Shown: piece by piece, positions 1 to 9,002 of the stretch
Layout: each line of letters opens with the position of its first letter
How positions within the stretch are numbered: position 1 is the first letter of the stretch
From: Spirochaetia bacterium
GTDB lineage: Bacteria; Spirochaetota; UBA4802; UBA5550
DNA: 60,857 bases
NCBI GenBank assembly: GCA_009885955.1
Contig: VFJS01000059.1
Location: forward strand, 1-60,857
Direction of reading: 5' to 3'
The notes under the pieces: generated by a model
What the model saw: the letters and a program-made list of their open reading frames with translations, nothing else
Database searches by the model: none
Told to the model about the DNA's origin: nothing
Program-made: the position numbers and the translations under genes

Positions 1-107
1 ATGCTTGAGATGAATCCTGTCGGTAAGCCGTATGCCTTAATAGGGCACGTACGGTTTGATGAGGGGCTTCTGGTCGGATGTAGATATCCGACCAGAGTCT
101 ACTCTAT
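1..107 (+). mobile_element. Group II intron 3' end (domains V and VI)
   Basis: Positions 25-57 fold as a group II intron domain V: the AAGCCG/CGGTTT lower stem with the AGC triad at 26-28, a two-base CG bulge at 48-49, and a distal stem 33-37/43-47. Positions 70-79 and 86-95 form the domain VI stem (CTGGTCGGAT/ATCCGACCAG), followed by GTCTACTCTAT, which resembles the usual 3' boundary of bacterial introns that encode a reverse transcriptase. The exact 3' end is inferred at about 106-108. The intron ORF and 5' half are left of the window. The domain V terminal loop (TAATA) is not the usual GNRA tetraloop, so activity is uncertain. The intron lies just beyond the stop codon of the convergent MBL hydrolase gene. 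Confidence 0.8.
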
Positions 108-145
108 TGTCAATCCGTGAGCAAATATTTTCGGGTAAAAGTAAA

Positions 146-766
146 TTACCTGAAAAAAGGGTTCATTTTTTTTTCATAACCTATCGTCGTGTCAGGGCCA
201 TGGCCGGAATAGACCTTATGGCTTTCAGGCAGGGTGAAAAGTTTTTGTTTGATGGAATTTATCAGAAGGTTGTAATTTCCCCCCGGAAGGTCTGTCCTGC
301 CGATGGACCCGTTAAACAGCGCGTCACCGGTAAAGACATTATCTCCAATCATAATGGAGATTGAACCCTGTGAATGTCCCGGTGTATGAATAAGGGTTAA
401 TTTCAGTCCGGCCAATTCCAGTTCTCCCGATTCGGGAAGATTTTTATCGATTACTATGTCTCCAGGATTTTTCACCCCGAACATCATTGACTGCATGGGT
501 ACGGTTTTTATCAGTTCTAAGTCTTTCTCATTGGCATAGAAGGGGACCTTGTATTTTTCCTGCACGCTGTTGACCCCCTCCACGTGGTCAATATGCCCAT
601 GGGTGGCTACGATGGCTTCAAGGGTCAATGAATCATTTTCAATTTTATCCATAAGGGCCCTGATGTCGTGACCCGGATCAATAAGGATGCATTTTTTCTC
701 TTTAATGTTGATGACAAGATAGGAGTTTACCATAAACGGGCCGTTAGATTCGACAATGATATTCAT
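146..766 (-). CDS. MBL-fold metallo-hydrolase (glyoxalase II-like)
   Basis: This 206-residue protein has the metallo-beta-lactamase metal signature THGHIDH near residue 55, a second His in HTPGHSQGS, an Asp in FTGDALF, and a final His in YSGHGPDT. Together these give a full binuclear metal site. The size and order of motifs fit the cytosolic hydroxyacylglutathione-hydrolase-like branch (YcbL type), which hydrolyses thioesters; the true substrate cannot be read from the sequence. It stands alone, with its 3' end facing the group II intron remnant at the left edge. The ATG at 766 is preceded by only a weak ribosome site (AAAGGAT in the upstream strand). Confidence 0.88.
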   Translation of the reverse strand: MNIIVESNGPFMVNSYLVINIKEKKCILIDPGHDIRALMDKIENDSLTLEAIVATHGHIDHVEGVNSVQEKYKVPFYANEKDLELIKTVPMQSMMFGVKNPGDIVIDKNLPESGELELAGLKLTLIHTPGHSQGSISIMIGDNVFTGDALFNGSIGRTDLPGGNYNLLINSIKQKLFTLPESHKVYSGHGPDTTIGYEKKMNPFFR

Positions 767-1121
767 AGATGCATCCTTTAATGTTACTGTTAAACTGAAA
801 AATAATTATGATATAAAAAATCCGGTCAGGGATTCATTAAATTTCATACAGGAAATTTTTTTTAACCGGGAGTATTTGTCAAGCAACAATTTTTTGGTAT
901 GTGCCAGAGATGAGGTTCAGCATTCCCCGGATTGAGGGCTATATGTATAAGATATTTTCCTGAAAATACCAAAATAAAGTTGTTGATTCATTATACACTA
1001 AAATACTTAATGTATTGTATCATGTCCCGGCCGCTTTTCGCGGCAAAAGTATTAAAAATATTTATTGGTGCCAGAGATGCCTCAATCGCCGGCGCCAATA
1101 ATGTAAAAACAGGATATCAAT
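767..1121. other. Intergenic region, no gene seen
   Basis: I see no supported gene in these 355 bases. They hold the upstream regions of the MBL gene (leftward) and the MoxR/VWA pair (rightward). A perfect inverted repeat TATTTTC-CT-GAAAATA lies at 953-968. The string GTGCCAGAGATG occurs twice (about 900 and 1069). Either could be regulatory, but nothing proves it. Confidence 0.5.
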
Positions 1122-1976
1122 ATGGATTATTTTAAGGGTACCGAAGATTACGTTTTATCGCCTCAGCTCAGGGACAGCGTCAATGTCTCTATCGAACTGG
1201 GAAGGCCGCTGATTGTAAAAGGGGAGCCCGGAACAGGGAAAACCCTGCTTGCAAATTCAATTGCCAGGGGGCTGGAGAAAGAAATATTCATCTGGAACAT
1301 AAAGTCAACCACCAAAGCCAGGGACGGCCTCTATCTCTATGACACGGTACAGAGGCTCAATGATGCCAGGTTCGGCGGCAAAGACATATCGGACATAAAA
1401 CATTACATCAAATTGGGTAAACTCGGTCAGGCCTTCAATTCTAATGAACAGGTAGTGCTATTAATCGATGAAATAGACAAGGCTGAACTGGAATTTCCCA
1501 ATGACCTCTTAAATGAGCTTGATGAGATGAGTTTCTATATCCCGGAATCCGGAGAGACAATAAAGGCAGCGCACAGGCCCATAGTCATTATCACATCCAA
1601 CAGTGAAAAGGAACTTCCCGACCCCTTCCTTCGAAGGTGCATATTCCACTACATTGAATTTCCCGATGAAAAACTTATGGAAGATATCATTCACGTCCAT
1701 TTTCCCAAAATTGAAGAGAAACTCATAAAGGAGTCCATGAAAAAATTCTACTGGATAAGGGAATTTGACATGCTGAGGAAAAAGCCCTCCACAAGCGAGC
1801 TCATAGACTGGCTCCAGGCGCTCATTGCAGGGGGAATATCGGTAAAGACACTGGAAAAGGAGATGCCGTTTCTGGGAACACTTTTAAAGAAGAAAGAGGA
1901 CTTTGATGTTGTTGCAAACAAGTCACAGCCCCACTACGCCTACAATACAAGCGCCAAGGCGAGAAATGTTTATTAA
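1122..1976 (+). CDS. MoxR-family AAA+ ATPase
   Basis: The protein has 284 residues and one AAA+ module. Walker A is GEPGTGKT (about residues 36-43), Walker B is LLIDEIDKAELEFPNDLL (about residues 112-129), sensor 1 is IVIITSNSEKELPDPFLRRC, and an Arg-finger-like RR follows. MoxR ATPases act as chaperones that remodel or insert cofactors into a partner, usually together with a VWA-domain protein. That partner is encoded next: its ATG (1966) overlaps this stop codon by 11 bases, so the two are almost certainly translationally coupled. The start has AGGATATCAATATG. The target of the pair is unknown, since no metalloenzyme gene lies beside it. Confidence 0.9.
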   Translation: MDYFKGTEDYVLSPQLRDSVNVSIELGRPLIVKGEPGTGKTLLANSIARGLEKEIFIWNIKSTTKARDGLYLYDTVQRLNDARFGGKDISDIKHYIKLGKLGQAFNSNEQVVLLIDEIDKAELEFPNDLLNELDEMSFYIPESGETIKAAHRPIVIITSNSEKELPDPFLRRCIFHYIEFPDEKLMEDIIHVHFPKIEEKLIKESMKKFYWIREFDMLRKKPSTSELIDWLQALIAGGISVKTLEKEMPFLGTLLKKKEDFDVVANKSQPHYAYNTSAKARNVY

Positions 1977-3150
1977 TTTCTTCTTCAACCTCAAGTCAAG
2001 GGGTGTACCGGTATCGCTCCATGAATGGATCACCCTTCATCATGCGCTTGTAAAAAACCTCAACAACTGCAGCCTTACCCATTTCTACTTCATCGCGCGA
2101 TCGATTCTCGTGAAGAATGAAATCCATTACGACAGATACGACCTCGCCTTTCTCGACACATTCAAGGATATTGAAACAACGGACGAGATGCTGGAAAAAA
2201 TCATCGAAGGCCTCAAAAAGATACGGGAACTGAAACTCTCCGAGGAGGAGAAAAAGGAGATGGAGCTCCTGGACTTTGACCAGATATTGAAAAATTTCGA
2301 GGAGCAGCTTGCAGGCGGCCATTATAAAAATCATGTAGGCGGAAACAAGCGGATAGGCACCGGCGGCAGATCGACCCAGGGCGCCTGGGGCTATAACCCG
2401 GCCGGCATCCGCATCGGCCAGGGCGAATCCAGGCACAAGCGGGCTGTACAAATTGCTGAAAAGCGAAGTTTCAAAAATTATTCAAGCAGCATTACCCTGG
2501 ACACGAGGCAGCTCAAGGTTGCCCTCTCCCATGTCCGCTCACTCCTGCCCATGGGTGAAGGGGAAATGCTCGACCTTGAAGGGACCATAGATGCCACGTG
2601 CAAAAACGCCGGCGACATTGAACTCATTTGGGAAAAAAAAGAGAAAAAAGCATCCAAGGTGATTCTCCTGATGGATGTGGGCGGGTCAATGACGCCGTAC
2701 AGCGAAATGGTTGAGAAGCTCTTCTCAGCAGTCACATCGCAGATTGGAAGGCTGAAACATTTCTACTTCCACAACTGCCCATACCAGATCCTCTGGACCG
2801 ATATCGAACGGAATGACTCAATCTCCACCGGCGGTATGCTGAAAACCGAGGAGCCCGATTACAAGCTGATAATCGTCGGCGATGCTTCCATGTCGCCCTA
2901 TGAACTCACATGGACCAATGGGGCAGTAGAATACTGGTTTCATAACGAAATACCGGGGATTGTATGGCTGAACCGTCTGAGGGAAAAATTCAGGGACACC
3001 ATATGGCTGAACCCCATAAAGGAAAGGGCCTGGTCATACAATTATTCAATCAATATGATAAAAGATATTTTCCCGATGTTTGAGCTGACAATTGACGGCC
3101 TTGATGAAGGCGTAAAGCATCTGATAAAAGGCAAAAGCAGGGTAAGCTGA
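1966..3150 (+). CDS. VWA-domain protein, CoxE-like
   Basis: The 394-residue protein ends in a von Willebrand A domain with the metal-ion-dependent adhesion site DVGGSM (DxGxS pattern, about residue 235) and a later GDASMSPYE stretch. The N-terminal 200 residues are helical and charged, ending in a Gly/Arg-rich linker (NKRIGTGGRSTQG). This layout matches CoxE/YehP-like partners of MoxR ATPases. The ATG at 1966 is chosen because it follows AAGGCGAG and gives a compact overlap with the ATPase gene; an upstream in-frame ATG at 1903 would extend about 60 bases into that gene. The protein has no signal peptide, so it should act in the cytoplasm. Confidence 0.87.
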   Translation: MFINFFFNLKSRGVPVSLHEWITLHHALVKNLNNCSLTHFYFIARSILVKNEIHYDRYDLAFLDTFKDIETTDEMLEKIIEGLKKIRELKLSEEEKKEMELLDFDQILKNFEEQLAGGHYKNHVGGNKRIGTGGRSTQGAWGYNPAGIRIGQGESRHKRAVQIAEKRSFKNYSSSITLDTRQLKVALSHVRSLLPMGEGEMLDLEGTIDATCKNAGDIELIWEKKEKKASKVILLMDVGGSMTPYSEMVEKLFSAVTSQIGRLKHFYFHNCPYQILWTDIERNDSISTGGMLKTEEPDYKLIIVGDASMSPYELTWTNGAVEYWFHNEIPGIVWLNRLREKFRDTIWLNPIKERAWSYNYSINMIKDIFPMFELTIDGLDEGVKHLIKGKSRVS

Positions 3151-3160
3151 ATCTTCAGTG

Positions 3161-4645
3161 TTACATCATATCGCCCTGCTGAACAAACTGGTCTTTTATC
3201 TCCTGATGAAACTTGCCGAATTTCTCCTCATCGGTGATGTCAAATTTGATTACCACGTCCTCTTCAAGATATTCATACAGGTATTTCCTCTCCTCGATGC
3301 CGCAGAGCTGGTTGGCAAGATACACAACGAATACGATATCCTTGTATATTTCATCCACGCTGAGGGGCGAGTGGTGATTTAAAATGGTATTGCAGATATA
3401 TTCCGGAAGGTTCCATTTTTTAGCGATCATCTCCCCGATTTCAGAATGGCTGATTCCTATGGAAACCTCTTCAATGACCGTTGATGTCCTCAACTCCTTT
3501 TTTCTTGTGATATTAGATATCCACTCAGACAGGTCAGTATTCGTAGAGAGAAGGATAATTTTCCCCAGGTCATGAAGAAGTCCGGCGAGAAAAACAATGT
3601 CAATAAGTTTCTGCATCTTGAATTTGGTAGCAATAATTTTTGAATAGGTTGCAACCTTTATGCAATGATTCCATATCTGGGAAAACTTGGAGTATTTTTC
3701 CTCCATTATTTTTCTTGCGCTTGTGGCTGTCAGGATGGCGTAAAGATTCTTCATTCCGATTTTTTTTACCGCATCAGGTATGCTCTCTGTCCTGGTTCTG
3801 GTTATGAACCCGGCAGAGTTGGCAAGCTTCAGCACGGCAGTTGTGATGTATGGGTCCATTAATATCCTGTCGCCAATTTTTTTAATCGGGACATCGGGAT
3901 TTTTGCACATCTTCTGGAGCTCAACAATATTTTCAGGAAAGGCCGGAAGGTCGTTTACTTCATCGGTAATCTGCTTCTGTATCCTGGTTTTTATTTCTAT
4001 GGGCTGAAGCTCCAACGGGACAAAAAGGGACGATACGGTCTCATCGCCTTCCCTTCTAATTTTCAGAGAATCCTCTCCTATCCCCGAATTTCTTAGAAAC
4101 AGGAGGGTGAGCATGATACCAAGGCCTTCTCCTTCACTTTCATCAAGGACCTCGGCATAAATTTCGGAAAAATCATTGAATTTTTTTGCCTTGGACATCC
4201 TATCATTTATCCGTTCGATCTCTTCGGGAAGAATAGGAGCATTGTTGCTCACTTCAATCATCATCCCGGTATCATTCTTATCAACATTCAGTTTAATCCT
4301 GTACTTGCTGTTTTTCAAGTCCTCCTCGCACTTGACCTGGTTTTTAACAATATAGTTCTTAAAATTCTCCATCCCCTCGCGGTATTGCCCGCTGTCGTTG
4401 ATATCAAAGCTGGTGCCCTGGAAATAGAGACGTTTGCTGTTGGCTTTTACGGCGTTGACAACCAGCTCCCTGATAATTGTGATGAGGGTGCTCTGGAGAA
4501 AAAGCTGGTTATTTCTTGACAATATTTTGGTAAAGAGGGAATTAAGAAAATTGATAATTTTCTTATTGTGATAATAGAAAGAGAGGCTGATTCTTTTTCC
4601 AGCCTCCACCTGTGAAGATAATTCAGATGTCTTTCCGGTTATCAT
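3161..4645 (-). CDS. HDOD protein with N-terminal GHKL-ATPase-like domain
   Basis: The 494-residue protein has two parts. Residues about 40-215 look like a histidine-kinase-type ATP-binding domain: an N-box ELVVNAVKANSKR, a G1-like VSNNAPI, and a G2-like GEGLGIMLTLLFLRNSG. There is no phospho-accepting His domain ahead of it. Residues about 230-440 form an HDOD domain (LPAFPENI at the start, GLLHDLGKIIL and LNHHSPL inside). HDOD proteins are regulatory relatives of HD phosphohydrolases found in motility and stress signalling. The gene is convergent with the VWA gene (stops 10 bases apart) and divergent from the YheT gene. What the ATPase part does is unknown. Confidence 0.85.
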   Translation of the reverse strand: MITGKTSELSSQVEAGKRISLSFYYHNKKIINFLNSLFTKILSRNNQLFLQSTLITIIRELVVNAVKANSKRLYFQGTSFDINDSGQYREGMENFKNYIVKNQVKCEEDLKNSKYRIKLNVDKNDTGMMIEVSNNAPILPEEIERINDRMSKAKKFNDFSEIYAEVLDESEGEGLGIMLTLLFLRNSGIGEDSLKIRREGDETVSSLFVPLELQPIEIKTRIQKQITDEVNDLPAFPENIVELQKMCKNPDVPIKKIGDRILMDPYITTAVLKLANSAGFITRTRTESIPDAVKKIGMKNLYAILTATSARKIMEEKYSKFSQIWNHCIKVATYSKIIATKFKMQKLIDIVFLAGLLHDLGKIILLSTNTDLSEWISNITRKKELRTSTVIEEVSIGISHSEIGEMIAKKWNLPEYICNTILNHHSPLSVDEIYKDIVFVVYLANQLCGIEERKYLYEYLEEDVVIKFDITDEEKFGKFHQEIKDQFVQQGDMM

Positions 4646-4737
4646 AAAAGCTCTAAATTTTTTTGGAATATGTGATTGATAATATAATTATACACGAAAT
4701 TTTATTATTGCATTTATTTATATTAATATCGTCCTTA

Positions 4738-4766
4738 TTGTCAAGATTTTTATATTAAAATATTAT
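4738..4766 (+). promoter_or_regulatory. Putative sigma-70-type promoter for the YheT gene
   Basis: TTGTCA (4738-4743) and TATTAT (4761-4766) are separated by 17 bases. Transcription would begin near 4773, only about 7 bases before the ATG at 4780. That ATG has no visible Shine-Dalgarno sequence, which fits a nearly leaderless message. Confidence 0.45.
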
Positions 4767-4779
4767 CATTTAAACTATT

Positions 4780-5760
4780 ATGAACCAATTAATATACAAA
4801 CCTCCTTTATTCTTCAGCAATGGTCATATTCAGACCATTTACCCGTCGATTTTCAGAAAAATTCCCCGCCCCTCTTACATCAGGGAAAGGATTGATACTC
4901 CCGATAATGATTTTCTTGACCTTGACTGGTCCTATACCGGAAAAAAAAGACTGGCTGTGATATCCCACGGGCTTGAAGGTAATTCAGAAAGAAAATATGT
5001 AATGGCCATGGTAAAAGCCGTCAATAGTAACGGTTGGGATGCCCTTGCCTGGAACTGCCGGACCTGCAGCGGGGAGCCCAACAGGCTGCTCCGCATGTAT
5101 CACAATGGAGCCACCGATGACCTGGATACCGTAATAAAACATGCTGAAGGGATGAAAAAATATGAAAATATAACCCTCATTGGATTCAGCCTGGGCGGAA
5201 ACCTGAACCTCCTGTATCTTGGTGAAAAAGGAAGGGAAATAAGCCCGCTGATCAGCAGCGCAGTTGCAATTTCAGTACCCTGTGACCTTGAAGCAAGCTC
5301 ATATGAGCTTGCAAAATTTAAAAACAGGCTTTACATGAAACGCTTCCTCAGCCTTCTCCATAAGAAAGTAAGGGCAAAAATGAACATTATGCCTGGCCTA
5401 ATAGATGATAAAAATTATCATCTGCTTAAAAATTTCAAGGATTTCGATAACAGGTATACTGCTCCTATACATGGATTCAGGGATGCGGAAGATTACTGGC
5501 ATAAGTGCAGTTCCTTAAGGCTTCTACATAAAATTAAGGTGCCTGCTCTGATTATTAATGCCATGAATGACCCCTTTCTTACCGGGAAATGCTACCCCTA
5601 TGAAGAATCTTTAAAAAATAAAAATATAACCCTGGAAATTCCTGATTCAGGAGGCCACGTCGGCTTCATATATTTTAAAGGAGACGGCCAGTACTGGTCT
5701 GAAAGCAGGACTCTTATTTTCATTGAAAAACCCGGGGAAAAATTTACACAAAATTTCTAA
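4780..5760 (+). CDS. YheT-family alpha/beta hydrolase
   Basis: The 326-residue protein matches the YheT/EMB8 family: PPLFFSNGHIQTIYPS at the N-terminus, HGLEGNSERKYV for the oxyanion loop, the NCRTCSGEPNR block typical of the family, and the nucleophile elbow GFSLGGN. The acid is probably the Asp in NAMNDPFL and the base the His in SGGHVGF. YheT enzymes are esterase-like hydrolases with no settled natural substrate. The next gene, 64 bases downstream on the same strand, encodes a zinc phospholipase C-like protein, so a shared role in lipid turnover is possible but not shown. Confidence 0.9.
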   Translation: MNQLIYKPPLFFSNGHIQTIYPSIFRKIPRPSYIRERIDTPDNDFLDLDWSYTGKKRLAVISHGLEGNSERKYVMAMVKAVNSNGWDALAWNCRTCSGEPNRLLRMYHNGATDDLDTVIKHAEGMKKYENITLIGFSLGGNLNLLYLGEKGREISPLISSAVAISVPCDLEASSYELAKFKNRLYMKRFLSLLHKKVRAKMNIMPGLIDDKNYHLLKNFKDFDNRYTAPIHGFRDAEDYWHKCSSLRLLHKIKVPALIINAMNDPFLTGKCYPYEESLKNKNITLEIPDSGGHVGFIYFKGDGQYWSESRTLIFIEKPGEKFTQNF

Positions 5761-5824
5761 TTTTTCACTGGTTCAATTTAAAAATTTTCTTTACATAAAT
5801 GCCTGGCTGTAAAAATAATATTTC

Positions 5825-6919
5825 ATGCCAGGTATTATCACCCATAATAAAATATTTCATGAATCTTTCCGGCTCCTTGCAAAGAGAAAAAAAAAGACCT
5901 TTCTTCTCAGATCCCTTGAGACACTTTTCAATTCACCTGAAAACTACAGGGCAGCGCTGTTCGGCTCAATCGGCCCCAATATTTTTGATTATATTCCCAG
6001 CAGGGGGAAAAACAGCGTTTTCGGACACAATGCCTCCTTTTTTCTCCACAATGGCGGCTCACATAACCTGCTGGAATCAATGATAAAAAACCTTTATTCA
6101 CAGGATGATAAAAATACTGAATGGAGTTCGATCCAGAGGGCATATCTTTACGGATTTATATCACATATCATAGCTGATTCCATATACCACCCGTTCATTT
6201 ACTACTGGTCCGGGTTTCCTGAAAAATTTGACAGGAAGGAGAGCCGGTATTACCGGGAGCAGAACCTCCTTTTCACATACAATATTGACAACTATTACCT
6301 CTCTACTGCGGGTGTGGACGGCTTCAAATTCGATCTGGAATCAATGCTTCCCATAACAAACAGGAAGGGGATTAAAAAAATGAATCCCGGGATAAAACAC
6401 TATATACTCCAGAATCTGAACGAGACCTATCCCGAAATATATAAGGACATTGTCTGGAAAGAAAATAAATTGAACAGGAAGGACTATCTTTCATCCACCG
6501 GGAATATCGATTTTATTCCATACTTTATCAGATTTGCGTATAAAATAAAAAGATCAAACAATAGTAAGGTTATAAAATTAGTGAAGTTTATAAAAAAGAA
6601 AAATATTTTCTTTTCAGATTTTATCATCCGGTATCCGGAAACCAGGAGGGTCAATACTCATCTGCTGAACCTGCATATGGATAGATGGGAAAACCCTGCG
6701 GGTAAAATAGGCGTCAGGTATGAGTCAATCGACAACCTCATGACCATTTCATGCGAAAAAATTGTAGACATCTGGGAAAGGGTTGAAGCCAGCCTCTGGG
6801 CAAAAAATGATACCGATGTGATAAACGAATTCAGTGTCAATGCCTTTACCGGCGAGAGAAAAAAAGGATTTTTTGATATGAAGAAAAAAAATCCCCTCAG
6901 GTTTTACCTCAAGTATTAG
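5825..6919 (+). CDS. Zinc-dependent phospholipase C-like protein
   Basis: The 364-residue protein carries the His/Asp pattern of the bacterial zinc-dependent phospholipase C superfamily: MPGIITHNKIF at the start, GHNASFFLHNGG near residue 75, and HIIADSIYHPFIYYW (HxxxDxxxH) near residue 120. The family fold is all-helical with three zinc ions. No signal peptide is visible, unlike the secreted Bacillus enzyme, so this belongs to the cytosolic or unexported branch whose function is poorly known. The start at 5825 keeps the conserved N-terminal His; it lacks a clear ribosome site, so translation may depend on the upstream YheT gene. The C-terminal 150 residues are Lys-rich and unassigned. Confidence 0.8.
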   Translation: MPGIITHNKIFHESFRLLAKRKKKTFLLRSLETLFNSPENYRAALFGSIGPNIFDYIPSRGKNSVFGHNASFFLHNGGSHNLLESMIKNLYSQDDKNTEWSSIQRAYLYGFISHIIADSIYHPFIYYWSGFPEKFDRKESRYYREQNLLFTYNIDNYYLSTAGVDGFKFDLESMLPITNRKGIKKMNPGIKHYILQNLNETYPEIYKDIVWKENKLNRKDYLSSTGNIDFIPYFIRFAYKIKRSNNSKVIKLVKFIKKKNIFFSDFIIRYPETRRVNTHLLNLHMDRWENPAGKIGVRYESIDNLMTISCEKIVDIWERVEASLWAKNDTDVINEFSVNAFTGERKKGFFDMKKKNPLRFYLKY

Positions 6920-6925
6920 TGGCCG

Positions 6926-8044
6926 CTAATTCAATTTTTTGATTATTGCCTCAAAAAATTCCCTTGAGGCATTCTTAAGCCAGCTTTCATCAAACTGTTT
7001 TATCAATCCAGGTTCATCAAGAATTTTTGCATTATTAGATTTGTTTGCTATGAATTTCACATAGTTGGAAGCGGCAACCCGGTGAGGATTAATAGAATTG
7101 TAATTGAGATAGCTGTACATTACCGAAAGCCCCAGGTAGGGATTGGTAAAGATGGTGCTTGCAAGGGAAAGTTCCTCTCCGTTGACCTGGTCATAATGGT
7201 TGTATTTATTATTAATGTACTTGTGAGTCAGCTCGTGGATTACGAACATCTCCCATATTTTCTTTTTTATGTTTGAACTGCTTCCAAATGCCTTTATGAT
7301 GCAGAATTTCATATCATCGGTAACCTTGGAACCTACGAAAAACATCGATTTTACATCGAGCCCGTTTAATATTTTTTTTGCGATAATGAAATCGTTCTGA
7401 ACTTCGTCGGGATTTATGTAGATCATATCATAATAGAAGGTCGAATTACTCGTAGAGAATTCATCATAATATATGAATGGCTGAATGTTATAGATCTTAT
7501 CCTTTATTGTCAAAAGGGGGTGGGTGATATCCACCGATGTCTTTTTCCCGTAAATACAGTAATCCAGAATAATTTTTTTATTCACAAGATTTTTATCCCT
7601 GGAAAATTTTAATATGATATTCCTGTCTGAAAGGAGCTTTTCAAATTTCTGGAGCATCGCATTGTCGAATTTTTCCGGTTCAAAGTAGATATCAAGCATG
7701 GATTTAGCGATGTTTTTTATACTCACGTCGCTGATTGTATTAAGATAATTCTGATATTCCCTTATATGGAATCCCTCAATTGCCATTATCTTAAGCGGTA
7801 TGCTGAACTTCTGGATTATATTAACAAAATGGGGGTTCTCATTATACAGCAGCACAATGTATGCATAGAGCTTGCCGTTTATGCTTCTGAAGCTTACTGA
7901 TTCAGTGTGATGAGAATCAGCATAATCATCTGAAAAAAAATTATTCTGCTCGGCTGTGGAAGAAACAGGCAGGGCGCCGCATAATAGTATTGTACAGATA
8001 AAATATTTATAAATATTCAATAGTATTCTCTTCTTGATATGCAT
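6926..8044 (-). CDS. Secreted putative HExxH metallopeptidase
   Basis: I do not recognise a family with certainty. The 372-residue protein begins with a basic stretch and a hydrophobic core (residues about 13-30, ending near SSTAEQ) that look like a signal peptide. Near residue 290 it has HELTHKYINN, an HExxH zinc motif, followed by NGEELSLAS, whose Glu residues could give the third ligand. The middle contains DYCIYGKKTSVDITHP and is predicted mixed alpha/beta. It is convergent with the phospholipase C-like gene (7 bases apart). It may be a periplasmic peptidase; without a family match the activity remains inferred from the motif. Confidence 0.65.
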   Translation of the reverse strand: MHIKKRILLNIYKYFICTILLCGALPVSSTAEQNNFFSDDYADSHHTESVSFRSINGKLYAYIVLLYNENPHFVNIIQKFSIPLKIMAIEGFHIREYQNYLNTISDVSIKNIAKSMLDIYFEPEKFDNAMLQKFEKLLSDRNIILKFSRDKNLVNKKIILDYCIYGKKTSVDITHPLLTIKDKIYNIQPFIYYDEFSTSNSTFYYDMIYINPDEVQNDFIIAKKILNGLDVKSMFFVGSKVTDDMKFCIIKAFGSSSNIKKKIWEMFVIHELTHKYINNKYNHYDQVNGEELSLASTIFTNPYLGLSVMYSYLNYNSINPHRVAASNYVKFIANKSNNAKILDEPGLIKQFDESWLKNASREFFEAIIKKLN

Positions 8045-8278
8045 TGATTAAGATGAAAATGGAGTCTTTTATTACAACAAATTTATTTGATAAAGGATAA
8101 AATTTTTATTATCAAAAATAATAACAGATAATACCTGAAAAACCAGGCACTATGCAGCATTTCATGATTTGTCAATGTAGATTAAACTTAATAAAATTGA
8201 AGCAGAATTGCAAAAAAAAATTCAATTAGTTGATAGGGTAAGTTAAAAAACAACAGCCATTAGACTTGAAGGTTTTCC

Positions 8279-8920
8279 CTATCTCCTCGTGCCGGTTAAT
8301 TCATATTTTTGCCTGTAAACAGGTTTTCCTTCACTGTCAAAAACAATGATAGTAACCTGATTGAAAAAATAAAATTGCAGCTTATAGTTGCTTAAATGTG
8401 TTGTTCTCACTACCAGCAATTTATTCAAGGTATAGGCTTTCCCGGTGACGGGATCTATCCCGGCTTTGGTATTCTTCGGAAATTTCAGATATTTCACCGT
8501 ATCTGCTCCGGATATCTCCTTTTTAACATTTCCTTTTTCATCGGTATCCGGGTAATCAAAATTTTTTAAATCATTGGGAAAAGGTGAAAAAGTTTTCATC
8601 CTATCCTTTTCAGTCAAATGGGCAGACAGGCTCGATTTATTTGCCGGGATCTCATACGTGGCAATAACGAATATATAGAGATCGGCCGGGTCATCAGTCA
8701 GGTTTGTCAGCCTCATCTCCACTTCCAGGACCTCTCCTTTCCCGGCAAAATCAGACCTTTTACTGAAATTTACATCATGGAGCTTAAAATTCTTGCTGTA
8801 CTGTGAAAGAACGGGTATGGTTGTTTTTCCCTGGGTCTCGCTTTTCTTTTCATCCTTGGGTTGGGAAAATAAAAAAGCCGGCATGCAAATAAATATAATA
8901 ACAAGAATCCTATGTATCAT
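8279..8920 (-). CDS. Exported hypothetical protein
   Basis: The 213-residue protein is unrecognised. Residues 1-20 (MIHRILVIIFICMPAFLFSQ) are a clear signal peptide. The mature part is beta-rich, with alternating hydrophobic and polar residues (for example YKLQFYFFNQVTIIVF near the C-terminus), which suggests an immunoglobulin-like or jelly-roll periplasmic domain. The upstream strand has GAGGGAGAGCTATG, a strong ribosome site. About 230 bases of AT-rich DNA separate it from the preceding leftward gene's start, and nothing else is visible there. Confidence 0.7.
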   Translation of the reverse strand: MIHRILVIIFICMPAFLFSQPKDEKKSETQGKTTIPVLSQYSKNFKLHDVNFSKRSDFAGKGEVLEVEMRLTNLTDDPADLYIFVIATYEIPANKSSLSAHLTEKDRMKTFSPFPNDLKNFDYPDTDEKGNVKKEISGADTVKYLKFPKNTKAGIDPVTGKAYTLNKLLVVRTTHLSNYKLQFYFFNQVTIIVFDSEGKPVYRQKYELTGTRR

Positions 8921-9002
8921 AGCTCTCCCTCAAAAATAAAATCTTCAATTATATTAATCGGAATAAAGGCTGCTTAAAATAAGATTTTATTCCTCAAAAC
9001 TC

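Noticed and set aside
932-1135. 67-codon frame before the MoxR gene
   Set aside because: It spans the inverted repeat and the ribosome site of the true gene at 1122 and has no initiation signal.
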